A stretch of DNA of 64,000 nt from Faucicola sp041855445. GTDB taxonomy: Bacteria > Pseudomonadota > Gammaproteobacteria > Pseudomonadales > Moraxellaceae. The notes under the pieces were generated by a model. That model saw only the letters and a program-made list of their open reading frames with translations. It ran no database searches and was not told the DNA's origin. Below are positions 45,657-54,390 of the stretch, piece after piece. The translations under genes and the position numbers were made by a program. Each line of letters starts with the position of its first letter. Position 1 is the first letter of the stretch. Where the stretch lies: assembly GCA_041855445.1 (NCBI GenBank), contig JBHAEG010000039.1, positions 1 through 64,000 on the forward strand. Reading direction: 5' to 3'.

Positions 45657-46417
45657 GACACCAACAAACAGGGGCAACCTTGATTATTGTATTAATTTTA
45701 CTGTTGGCAATTACTATTATTGGTGTTTCTGCAATTCGTCAAAGTACCACATCGTTAAACATTGCCACCAACAGTCAAGTGCAACAGTTATTATTTCAAA
45801 ATTCTGACGTGACTTATTTTAATGTTGAAAAACAAGAAAATTTATTAAAAGCCTTAACTGCTAGCGGTATGTTTGGCTATATGAACCGTGAAGAACTCAA
45901 AGATGCAGAGTTAATTTTTTGTATAAAAGGCGAAACTGAAGCAGAGTTTTTTAATATGAGTCGGGCAAGCTTAATACAATGGGAGCCTGCTCAAACAGCA
46001 CCAACTAATAATAAACTAGGTGTGACAGGTTATTGTAAATCTGGAACAGGCGGATTTTTTACGAGTGGTCGGCAGGCAGTGATTACTCAAGTTGCCGTGA
46101 AATTCCCCTCTAAACCTGTAGAGGTTGCCCCCCCTTTTAGTACAAGTGTTCGGGGAACAGATGGTACCGCATCAAAAGTGCAGACATCAGGAGAAACTGT
46201 GCGGATTTTTTCAGTGTCAGTGATGCCTACTTTATCATCAGCCAGTACGAGCGATATTGATAAATGTCTGAGTGAATATATGAATGAACCAAGTATACCC
46301 GCAGGTATTAGTCCAAGTGGTGACAAGGGAACGAGCGTTACTGATTGCTTAAATAAGCAAAATGCTGTTTTCACCTCTCATGTTGCAGATTATGTAATTA
46401 GTCAAGATTTTCAATAA
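45653..46417 (+). CDS. pilX: Minor pilin assembly protein PilX
   Basis: 254 residues. MRHQQTG before ATLIIVLILLLAITIIGVSAIRQ is the PilX N-terminus. The +5 residue is Ile, not Glu, so it probably joins the tip complex rather than the fibre. Followed 14 bases later by pilY1, its usual partner. Confidence 0.85.
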   Translation: MRHQQTGATLIIVLILLLAITIIGVSAIRQSTTSLNIATNSQVQQLLFQNSDVTYFNVEKQENLLKALTASGMFGYMNREELKDAELIFCIKGETEAEFFNMSRASLIQWEPAQTAPTNNKLGVTGYCKSGTGGFFTSGRQAVITQVAVKFPSKPVEVAPPFSTSVRGTDGTASKVQTSGETVRIFSVSVMPTLSSASTSDIDKCLSEYMNEPSIPAGISPSGDKGTSVTDCLNKQNAVFTSHVADYVISQDFQ

Positions 46418-46431
46418 GCAGGAGCATAACA

Positions 46432-49400
46432 ATGAAAACGATAAAAAAGAAATTAGCTATCGCATTATCAACGGTTTTAGGCGTATCAAGTGTAGCTCAG
46501 GCAAGTGATATTGAGATTTATAAAAATGCGGTCAATGAACAGCAAACAACTTTGATGTTATTGGTGGATATCTCAGGTAGTATGGGTATGGGCCATGCTA
46601 TGCGTGATGACTATAACATCAAGGCGGGTAACTCTGCCCAATATGGTAACGCCAATGATGCAACTAATAGTTATTGTAAATTAAATTATAGCAACTACGC
46701 ATTAGGCAATTGGCGAGCTGAAATGTCAGCTAATGGTGCAGCTGCTCAATATGTTGGTAATAACGTATGGTTATCAACAACGCCGACAACGCCTGATAAC
46801 TATGCTCGAGAGTTTTGTGAAATTCCATTAAATGTTAATTTAGCATCAGCCAATTATATCAATGCGACTGCTGGCAATAGCTGGGCGACTGACCCTGTTC
46901 GAGGCTGTCCAACTGTGGATAAAAATGGTGATGGGGTTGCAGATGTTCGCCGTTGTTATAGCCGTATTACACGGGTAAAAGATGCAATTTTTGATTTGTT
47001 AAAAGGAAATCCTGCCAAAGGGATTGCTCCGCTTGCTGGTGATAAAGCCATTGGGCTATCCACCATTAGTGTACGCAGGTCACCTTCAGGATTAGACCCA
47101 GAAATTAAAGGTGCAAACTATTGGGGAACCATTGGGGCTATTCGTGTGCCTGCCCGTCGTTTAGATGCTGTTGTTGGTGGTAAAACCCATCGACAAATTT
47201 TATTAGATGCTGTAGGTGCATTAGAATTAGGTGGTTCAACACCAACAGCTCAGTCCTTTGCAGAAACGGTAGCTTATATGATGGGGCAAAATCCATCTGC
47301 ACATGGTGAATCAGGTTATAGTTTTTCCAGTGCTCCTACTAAAGTTACAAATGGTAGTCGTTACCAATCCCCTGATACATTGGTTAATCAAAAAGATAAA
47401 CAATGTAATGGACAGGGCGTTTATATCTTAACTGATGGTGAGCCAAATAACTCCAATTATCCAAATCAAATCATGAGATTAGCATTAGGACATACTCAAT
47501 CTGACCCAACTTTTACTTGTGGCATATATGATGGCTTAACTAATCCGACTGGAAGCCAATCACATCGTATCTGGAACTGTATGTACAGTTTTGCTGAAAC
47601 ATTAAATGACCCAACTAAAAATCCTTTGGGTATTCGAGTAAAAACAGCGGTTGTTGGCTTTGGGCGAAACTACTTTAATATCCCAAAATATGATAAAACC
47701 AAAACTAAAGCAGAAAATTTGGCATTAATTAAGACTAACAATGAAGCAAGTCGGGCTGCTCGTTTGGGAATTCGTGGGGAAGGTGGTTGGTATCCTGGTT
47801 CTAGCTCAGAAGACGTTGTAAATAGTATTAATGAATTTATTGAAGCATTAAATGTGGACATTCCACCTGTGAACGTTGGCTCACCAACTGTGCCTGTTGA
47901 TGCTTTAAATCCATCTATGATACAAAATGATGCGTATTTTTCTCAATTTCAACCAACGCCAGATAAGACTTACCAACTTTGGACGGGTAATTTAAAAAAA
48001 TATCGGGTGGACAGTAGCAATAAATTAAAAGATAAAAATAATAATGACATCTATGATGCAGATGGACGTATTAAAGATAACGTTGATTTTTGGTCGTCTG
48101 GCTCGCCTGCAGGTGGTGTGTTGTCACGCTTAAAATTAAAAGAAGTGAGCGGAAAAGCACAACGTAAACTATTAACCAATCGTGTGGCAAGTGGTTCAAC
48201 TTTTATCAGTGGTGGCTCATTACGTCAAGTAGGATTAGATTATTTAACTGATGCCACTTATAAAAATGACCCAAATCGTGGCTATTTGATGGCATTATTA
48301 GGTTATAACGTTGAAGCAGAAAACCCAACGACCATCACTCCAACTTCATTGACCACCGCTGCAGAATTGCGTCAAATTGGTGCAGTGATGCACTCAGCTC
48401 CAATTTTATTAACGAGCAAAGGTAAAATTGAAGTCATTAGTGGCAGAATTGACTCAACAAATCGTGAAGATTATGTATTATTTGGTACAACACAAGGTTT
48501 ATTGCATGTTGTCGATGCTAAAACTGGTGAAGAAAAATTTGCGTTTGTACCTAATGAAATGATTGAAAATCAGAAAAAAGCCTTTTTAACGACAGATAAA
48601 GCGATGGATGGTACAGACAAAATGTACTATGGTATTGATGGTGAATGGGCAACTTACACTGATTATGTTTTGACAAGCTCTGGCGAATTAACTGTTGGTG
48701 CTGGAAATCATGGGTTAAACGGTAAACAATATGCCTATGGTGGATTACGAATGGGTGGACGCAGTTATTATGCCTTAAATCTTAGCGACATCAATAATCC
48801 AAAATTAATGTTCCATATCGACCCTGCGACTCAAAAAGTGTATAAAGATAACAGTAGCAAATCCTATCCTGAATTACAATACATGGCTCAAAGCTGGTCA
48901 AAACCTAGTCTTGCATGGGTAAATTTTGACGGCAAACGTAAACAAGTCATGTTTGTTGGTGGTGGTTATGATGCAGGTGGTGATGATGGTGATGCTCGCA
49001 TTGGTGGTGTAAAAGGAACATATGCAGGCTATGAACAAGATAATTACAACCAAACCAACAAAAAAGGGGCGGGCGTTTATATGTTTGATGCTGAAAATGG
49101 TGACTTACTATGGTGGACTAGCGATAACGCCACAGCAACTGCCACTGGTACAAGCGGTGCAGTTTCGACCAAAAATGTTGATTTAAAATATAGTGTTGCT
49201 AGCCAAATTCGCACCATTGATAGAAATAATGACGGCTTAACTGACCATTTATATTTTGGTGATTTAGGCGGGCAAGTGTTTCGTGTTGATTTAAATAACT
49301 TTGCATCAGCCAAAACCAAATTTGCCAAAGTACAACGTATTTTAAATAAACATAAAAATGATGGAACCAGCCCACGTTTTTATGATATGCCAGGATTTTC

Positions 49401-50175
49401 AATTTTTGACAATCAAATTGGTAAAAAAGAAACCTTTGCGGTGGTTTCTATAGGTAGTGGCAATCGTAGTAAGCCTTTAGCTGAATATAATTTAGGGGCG
49501 ACTAGTTTTGATTATGATGGTATGTTTAACATTTATGATAAAGATGTTGCAAAAAATGATTTATATTCAGATACTTATGTCTATCAAACACATACAAATA
49601 CAGGCAGTTTACCTTTAGTGGAAATCACTGATGCTGAACGTACAAGTGGTATCATTTCAGAAAGTAGCCTAAAAGCACCATATGACACGACTAGTGGTTG
49701 GTATTATCAATTTAAGTCAGGTAAAGTACAAACTGAAAAAGTAATGGGTGTACCAATTGTGATGAATAAACGTTTGTATGTGTCAAGTTATGATGCAAGT
49801 AAACCCGGTATTGCTGGAAACTGTGGTGCAGGGGTAAAAGGTGAAAGCCAAGTGAGAAACTTCTGTATGCCATATGGACAATGTGCCGTTAAAGATACCA
49901 ACGTTAAAATTGCAGGTGTACCAAACTGGAACGACAACATTGATAAAGCACCACCTTCAAATTTAGGGATTGGTATTCAAACTTTAACAACTGTTGATGT
50001 CAAAGCTCCACCAACAGGCACACCAAGCGTGCCACCTGTCTATACAGAAGATAGCAGTACAAATGTATGTTTAGCGACAGGCGAATTAACGGTATATAAT
50101 TCAAATAGTAGTGGTAACAAAACCCAAGTATGTCTTGTACCGCAACGCTGGTTTGAGAAACAAAGTAAAATCTAA
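46432..50175 (+). CDS. pilY1: Type IV pilus tip adhesin / assembly factor PilY1
   Basis: 1247 residues. Signal peptide cleaved after AQA (residue 24). A VWA-like N-terminal domain starts at once, with MIDAS D46-I-S48-G-S50 (VDISGSMG). A first calcium-type loop is DKNGDGVAD from residue 163. The C-terminal PilY1 beta-propeller includes the known regulatory calcium loop DRNNDGLTD from residue 930, followed by YFGDLGGQVFRVDL. Acts at the pilus tip in adhesion, priming and mechanosensing; Ca2+ binding at the C-terminal loop controls retraction in Pseudomonas. Nested between pilX and two pilE-like genes. Confidence 0.95.
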   Translation: MKTIKKKLAIALSTVLGVSSVAQASDIEIYKNAVNEQQTTLMLLVDISGSMGMGHAMRDDYNIKAGNSAQYGNANDATNSYCKLNYSNYALGNWRAEMSANGAAAQYVGNNVWLSTTPTTPDNYAREFCEIPLNVNLASANYINATAGNSWATDPVRGCPTVDKNGDGVADVRRCYSRITRVKDAIFDLLKGNPAKGIAPLAGDKAIGLSTISVRRSPSGLDPEIKGANYWGTIGAIRVPARRLDAVVGGKTHRQILLDAVGALELGGSTPTAQSFAETVAYMMGQNPSAHGESGYSFSSAPTKVTNGSRYQSPDTLVNQKDKQCNGQGVYILTDGEPNNSNYPNQIMRLALGHTQSDPTFTCGIYDGLTNPTGSQSHRIWNCMYSFAETLNDPTKNPLGIRVKTAVVGFGRNYFNIPKYDKTKTKAENLALIKTNNEASRAARLGIRGEGGWYPGSSSEDVVNSINEFIEALNVDIPPVNVGSPTVPVDALNPSMIQNDAYFSQFQPTPDKTYQLWTGNLKKYRVDSSNKLKDKNNNDIYDADGRIKDNVDFWSSGSPAGGVLSRLKLKEVSGKAQRKLLTNRVASGSTFISGGSLRQVGLDYLTDATYKNDPNRGYLMALLGYNVEAENPTTITPTSLTTAAELRQIGAVMHSAPILLTSKGKIEVISGRIDSTNREDYVLFGTTQGLLHVVDAKTGEEKFAFVPNEMIENQKKAFLTTDKAMDGTDKMYYGIDGEWATYTDYVLTSSGELTVGAGNHGLNGKQYAYGGLRMGGRSYYALNLSDINNPKLMFHIDPATQKVYKDNSSKSYPELQYMAQSWSKPSLAWVNFDGKRKQVMFVGGGYDAGGDDGDARIGGVKGTYAGYEQDNYNQTNKKGAGVYMFDAENGDLLWWTSDNATATATGTSGAVSTKNVDLKYSVASQIRTIDRNNDGLTDHLYFGDLGGQVFRVDLNNFASAKTKFAKVQRILNKHKNDGTSPRFYDMPGFSIFDNQIGKKETFAVVSIGSGNRSKPLAEYNLGATSFDYDGMFNIYDKDVAKNDLYSDTYVYQTHTNTGSLPLVEITDAERTSGIISESSLKAPYDTTSGWYYQFKSGKVQTEKVMGVPIVMNKRLYVSSYDASKPGIAGNCGAGVKGESQVRNFCMPYGQCAVKDTNVKIAGVPNWNDNIDKAPPSNLGIGIQTLTTVDVKAPPTGTPSVPPVYTEDSSTNVCLATGELTVYNSNSSGNKTQVCLVPQRWFEKQSKI

Positions 50176-50184
50176 GGTGGTATA

Positions 50185-50670
50185 ATGATAAAGCAATATC
50201 AACAAGGTTTTACATTGATTGAACTGATGGTGGTTGTGGTAATGATTGGCATTATGGCGGCAATTGCAATGCCGTCATACCAAGAATACGTCAGACGAGC
50301 GAATGCCAGTCGTGCCGAACAGGCATTACAAAATATCGCTGTGTTGCTAGAAAAATATAAAAATAGAAATTTTTCTTATAAAGGTTTTACAATTGACAAC
50401 AAGTTATTAAAAATACCTAATGGTGCAACAGCTAGCGAAGAAAAATATAGCATTAAAATCCAAGATGGTGAAAACATAACTCGTACATTAGCAGATAGTA
50501 CTGCAATGGGAAGAAGTTGGATTGCAATTGCTGAAAGTAAAGATAATTTGAATTACAGCTATCTAATGACAAACACAGGGGTTCGCTGTCGTACCAAAAA
50601 GTTTAATGAAATTTCTACAACTGGTACTTCAGCAACGGTAAGCTGTGGTGCCAATGGGGAGCGTTGGTAA
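50185..50670 (+). CDS. pilE: PilE-like minor pilin, first copy
   Basis: 161 residues. Leader MIKQYQQG cut before FTLIELMVVVVMIGIMAAIAMPSYQEYVRRA, Glu +5. The C-terminal disulfide region has Cys in GVRCRTKK and SCGANG. RBS TAAGGTGG. Its stop TAA overlaps the next start (TAATG). Too short in context to be the major pilin gene; fits the PilE minor pilin slot after pilY1. Confidence 0.88.
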   Translation: MIKQYQQGFTLIELMVVVVMIGIMAAIAMPSYQEYVRRANASRAEQALQNIAVLLEKYKNRNFSYKGFTIDNKLLKIPNGATASEEKYSIKIQDGENITRTLADSTAMGRSWIAIAESKDNLNYSYLMTNTGVRCRTKKFNEISTTGTSATVSCGANGERW

Positions 50671-51113
50671 TGCAAAAACAATATGGTTTTACACTGATAG
50701 AAATCATGATAGCAGTTGCGATTATTGCTATTTTAGCATCAATTGCTTACCCGTCCTATCAAGAGTATGTGCGTAAAACAAAACGAGTTGATGTACAAAC
50801 TCAAATGATAGAAGTTGGCAAACGTTTGCAAAAATATAAAATTGCTAATTTTTCTTTTATGAAAGGGACGACACCTATCTCATTGGCAGATATTGGTTAT
50901 TCGAATACATTAACATTACCATTTTCTGGCGAGGCATTATATGATTTAACGCTAACTGATGTCACGGCAGGTACATGGCTATTAACAGCTACCCCAAAAG
51001 CAGGGACACTGATGGCAGGCTATGGGGTCATGAAACTCAATTATAAAGGCGAAAGATGTTGGAGTAAAGGACAAAGTGACTGTTCTTTAACACCAGATTC
51101 AAAATGGGATTAA
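50670..51113 (+). CDS. pilE: PilE-like minor pilin, second copy
   Basis: 147 residues from ATG 50670. Leader MQKQYG cut before FTLIEIMIAVAIIAILASIAYPSYQEYVRKTKRVD, Glu +5. A Cys pair near the end (GERCWSKGQSDC) closes a short D-loop. Similar N-terminus but a quite different C-terminal half from the first copy, so it is an old duplication. Last gene of the pilus operon. Confidence 0.87.
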   Translation: MQKQYGFTLIEIMIAVAIIAILASIAYPSYQEYVRKTKRVDVQTQMIEVGKRLQKYKIANFSFMKGTTPISLADIGYSNTLTLPFSGEALYDLTLTDVTAGTWLLTATPKAGTLMAGYGVMKLNYKGERCWSKGQSDCSLTPDSKWD

Positions 51114-51127
51114 AGAAAACTTTGTAA

Positions 51128-51145
51128 GCTGAGAGTAATCTCAGC
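51128..51145. terminator. Hairpin between the pilus operon and adk
   Basis: GCTGAGA (51128-51134) pairs with TCTCAGC (51139-51145); GTA/TAC extends the stem after one mismatch. No T-run follows, so it may be a repeat-type palindrome rather than a strong terminator. Confidence 0.45.
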
Positions 51146-51171
51146 CTACGAATTTATCACGATGTAATATT

Positions 51172-51828
51172 TTATTGATTTAATTCAGCTAAAACCTGTT
51201 TGGTAACTTCTTCAATTGCTTGTGTACCATCAAATTTTGCATAACGTGGGGCGTTTTGTCCAGACTGAGCTTGTTCCTGATAAAAACCAATCAATAATGC
51301 TGTTTGATTATGATAGGTAGCTAAACGCTCACGAATGGTTTCTTCTTTATCATCATCACGTTGAATTAATGGTTCGCCCGTTTCATCATCTAATCCTTCT
51401 TGTTTTGGAGGATTATATTTAATGTGATACACACGCCCTGATGCTGGGTGCTGACGGCGACCTGACAAGCGATTGACAATTTCTTCATCAGGTGCAGAAA
51501 TTTCGATAACATGGTCAATGCCAATGTTTGCTTCGGCAAGGGCTTGTGCCTGTGGAATAGTACGAGGGAAACCATCAAAAATACAGCCATTGGCACAGTC
51601 AGGTTTAGCAATACGTTCTTTTACTAAATTAATAATTAAGTCATCAGAAACTAATCCACCTGCATTCATCACGCTTTGAGCTTGTTTACCAAGTTCCGTT
51701 CCTTCTTTTATCGCAGTGCGAAGCATATCACCTGTTGAAATTTGTGGAATATTAAATTCTTTACTGATAAATTGAGCTTGTGTCCCTTTGCCTGCCCCTG
51801 GTGGTCCTAAAAGAATAATTCGTTTCAT
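51172..51828 (-). CDS. adk: Adenylate kinase
   Basis: 218 residues from ATG 51828, which has AAGGA upstream; the 13-residue extension is unsupported. Balances AMP, ADP and ATP. P-loop GPPGAGKGTQ, FDGFPRTIPQAQAL, and a long LID domain (RLSGRRQHPASGRVYHIKYNPP) without the zinc Cys set, as usual in Gram-negatives. Confidence 0.97.
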   Translation of the reverse strand: MKRIILLGPPGAGKGTQAQFISKEFNIPQISTGDMLRTAIKEGTELGKQAQSVMNAGGLVSDDLIINLVKERIAKPDCANGCIFDGFPRTIPQAQALAEANIGIDHVIEISAPDEEIVNRLSGRRQHPASGRVYHIKYNPPKQEGLDDETGEPLIQRDDDKEETIRERLATYHNQTALLIGFYQEQAQSGQNAPRYAKFDGTQAIEEVTKQVLAELNQ

Positions 51829-52011
51829 AGCTGTGTTCCTTCTTAAGATTGGGTTGTCACCTATCATTTACGATGAATGTTAAGTTTATTTGATAAAAAA
51901 TAAACTTAAATTTATGAGTACTGCAAAATTGCGTATGTGACATATTTTTTTATTGGCATACCATCATTTCGCTAGTTAATCATCGTGTCAAATAGTAACA
52001 TTTTTTTTGCA

Positions 52012-53277
52012 TTATTGCACAACTTTATCAATAAATACTTCAGTTTGTGCTATTTTTGCATCTAAAGGCACAGGATTACTGGTCAAATCACCCGATTGAG
52101 GCATGGCATCACCTGAACTGCTGACTCGAGCGGTTATCGCCAAGGCGGAACCTGACTGTATCGCAGAACTTAGGGTTGCTGTTGGCATAATGCTATCATT
52201 GTCACTAATGCTGACCATTAAACCATTTTTATCAAGGCTATCAGCAGAGATTTTTTTTACAGCAACGGGCATACCACCTGTTAAATTACGCACACTCACA
52301 AATAATTTATCACCTTTTTTCACCCGTCCCAAAATTTCAGGGGTAATTTTGACTGATACTTGAATGGCTTGTTCCCCCTGTTTTTGTTTTTCAGCGATGG
52401 TAGCTTCAAGCTCGGCAAGGCTATTTAAAGCTTGTGTATGGTCGCCATCTTTTGCCTGAATTTCGGTTTTTAACGTGTTTATCCATTTTGTCGCTTCAGC
52501 ATAGTTGCCTGCTCGCATTTCTCCCATCGCCATTAACATTTGAGCACCTTGATGACGAGGATTGTTTACTAATAAATGGGTAACGACTTGACGAGCGGTA
52601 TTATCTAAATTGCCTCCTTGCGAAAAAAAGCTAGTTTGTGCGTACGTAATTGCATATTTTTCATTATCAGGGTCAAGACGATAGGAACGAGATAATGCTT
52701 CTAATGCAGATTCTGGGGCTTCTAGGGCAATAAACACTTCTGATAAACGAAACCAGCGTTCTGGGTCAGTTGCATTGTGATGAACATTCGTTTGCATGGC
52801 AGAAATTAACGCTGAAGTGTCTTTGGTTGCCCATTCTGGCGGACTAGCGATTTTACCTGTTAATAAATCATCAGCGATTTTTCCGACCGTGTCTTGAGCT
52901 TGCCATAATTTATAAACTGGCGTTCTATCACTAATCATCATGTACGCCATCACAGCTAACAAGGGTATCCACACAACAAAAATTAACCGACTTTTCCAGT
53001 TGGGCTGAAATGTGTTGCGGTCATAACTATCACTCACCTCTAGCAATTGACGTTCTAAAGCCAATTTTTGACTATGATAAGTTGCTTCATTGATAACATT
53101 TTGTTGATAATCTTGTTCAAGTTCAGCAAGACGTTGTTTGAATACATCAATATTTAACGTTAAAAGTTGATTATCTGACTGCCCATGTTGTTGGCGTAGC
53201 CACGGCAAAATCACAATAAAGGCTAACACTACCGTTAATAACAGGGCGAGGCTAAAAAATAGGACGAGCGAAGGCAT
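52012..53277 (-). CDS. ccmI: Cytochrome c biogenesis protein CcmI
   Basis: 421 residues. Two N-terminal membrane helices (about 4-26 and 92-112) flank a cytosolic leucine-zipper-like segment. A TPR-rich periplasmic domain follows (RWFRLSEVFIALEAPESALEALSRSYRLDPDNEKY...). The C-terminal part (EILGRVKKGDKLFVSVRNLTGGMP) resembles the apocytochrome-binding end of CcmI/CycH. Shares one base with ccmH. Confidence 0.88.
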   Translation of the reverse strand: MPSLVLFFSLALLLTVVLAFIVILPWLRQQHGQSDNQLLTLNIDVFKQRLAELEQDYQQNVINEATYHSQKLALERQLLEVSDSYDRNTFQPNWKSRLIFVVWIPLLAVMAYMMISDRTPVYKLWQAQDTVGKIADDLLTGKIASPPEWATKDTSALISAMQTNVHHNATDPERWFRLSEVFIALEAPESALEALSRSYRLDPDNEKYAITYAQTSFFSQGGNLDNTARQVVTHLLVNNPRHQGAQMLMAMGEMRAGNYAEATKWINTLKTEIQAKDGDHTQALNSLAELEATIAEKQKQGEQAIQVSVKITPEILGRVKKGDKLFVSVRNLTGGMPVAVKKISADSLDKNGLMVSISDNDSIMPTATLSSAIQSGSALAITARVSSSGDAMPQSGDLTSNPVPLDAKIAQTEVFIDKVVQ

Positions 53278-53795
53278 TAGTTATCCTTTTGTTCAGATTG
53301 CTTTAATAATTTGTTTAATTTTTCCTGCTCTTCTTTTGACAAAGGGGGCAAGGTATCAACGGCATTGATGGGTTGAGTGGTTTGTGGCTGAGATTTTTGG
53401 CGTTGGCGTAGCCACCACCACGCTAAAATCATCACTAACAACACAGGTGGTAAAAACCATAAAATCCATGTTGATGGGCGAACAGGTGGTTTATAACTAA
53501 TAAAATCACCATATCTTTCAAACATATATTGACGAATTTCTGCATCGCTACGACCTTCTTTAACCATATCATAGGTTTTTTGTTTTAGGTCTTGAGCAAT
53601 TGGAGCATCTGAACCTGCCAGATTTTGATTTTGACATTTTGGACAACGAAACTCATCAATTAATGCCCGATATTGGGCTTCTTGACGAGGGTTGTCAAAT
53701 TCATAAACATCAATACTAGCAAAACTAATGGTTGATATTGTCAAGCAAAGCAAAATGGTTGATAATTGTTTTTTAGCTGTTGTTATCACTGGCAT
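53277..53795 (-). CDS. ccmH: Cytochrome c heme-ligation thioreductase CcmH
   Basis: 172 residues. Signal peptide, then the redox motif RCPKCQ (C51, C54) in FRCPKCQNQNLAGSDAPIA. A membrane anchor (about 107-127) is followed by a cytosolic tail rich in Gln, Lys and Glu. Reduces apocytochrome Cys before heme attachment. Overlaps ccmG by 10 bases. Confidence 0.94.
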   Translation of the reverse strand: MPVITTAKKQLSTILLCLTISTISFASIDVYEFDNPRQEAQYRALIDEFRCPKCQNQNLAGSDAPIAQDLKQKTYDMVKEGRSDAEIRQYMFERYGDFISYKPPVRPSTWILWFLPPVLLVMILAWWWLRQRQKSQPQTTQPINAVDTLPPLSKEEQEKLNKLLKQSEQKDN

Positions 53796-54361
53796 ACCTC
53801 TTTGATTTTATTATCATCAGCTTGGCTATTTAACGCATTCAAACAAGGTAAGACTTGTTTATTAAAACGCTCTTCGTTAATTTCCCCTAAAATATGTTGG
53901 CGAATATTGCCTGCCCCATCAATAACAAATGACTCTGGTACACCTGTTAAACCTAAATCAATACCAAGTTTACCATTCGTATCTTGTAAATTTAGTGTGT
54001 AAGGGTCTTTATGTTGATTTAGATAAGACAACGCATCTGCCAATTCATCTTTATAATTAATACCTACTAACGGAATGCCTTGTTCTGCCATTTTTAATAA
54101 AAACGGATGCTCTACCCGACACGTCAAACACCAAGAAGCCCAAATATTTAATAAATATGGTTGTTTTGGCAAATCTTGATTGCTGATTTGTTTTTCAAGA
54201 TTACTTAATAATGGCAAACTAAATGTTGGTACAGGACGATTTAGCGAAGTATTTGTCACAATTGTCGTATCTTTACCCAGTCTAAAATACAACATGACAA
54301 TAAATAAAGCAAAAACTACCAATGGAATAATAAACCAAAGTTTTTTATTGTGTTGTGCCAT
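53786..54361 (-). CDS. ccmG: Thiol:disulfide interchange protein CcmG/DsbE
   Basis: 191 residues from ATG 54361, which has GGAG 6 bases upstream; an in-frame TTG at 54373 is less likely. Single N-terminal membrane anchor (about 9-27) and a periplasmic thioredoxin fold with the redox pair CLTC (C78, C81) in WASWCLTCRVEHPFL, and GVPESFVID near the cis-Pro. Gives electrons to CcmH/apocytochrome. Confidence 0.93.
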   Translation of the reverse strand: MAQHNKKLWFIIPLVVFALFIVMLYFRLGKDTTIVTNTSLNRPVPTFSLPLLSNLEKQISNQDLPKQPYLLNIWASWCLTCRVEHPFLLKMAEQGIPLVGINYKDELADALSYLNQHKDPYTLNLQDTNGKLGIDLGLTGVPESFVIDGAGNIRQHILGEINEERFNKQVLPCLNALNSQADDNKIKEVCQ

Positions 54362-54390
54362 ACATTGCTCCAAGTTTTAAATTACTGGGT

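Noticed and set aside
51170..51200. Second copy of the AACCTGTT MITE end near adk
   Set aside because: The AAACCTGTTTGG match is within the adk coding region and lacks inverted partner or TTA duplication.
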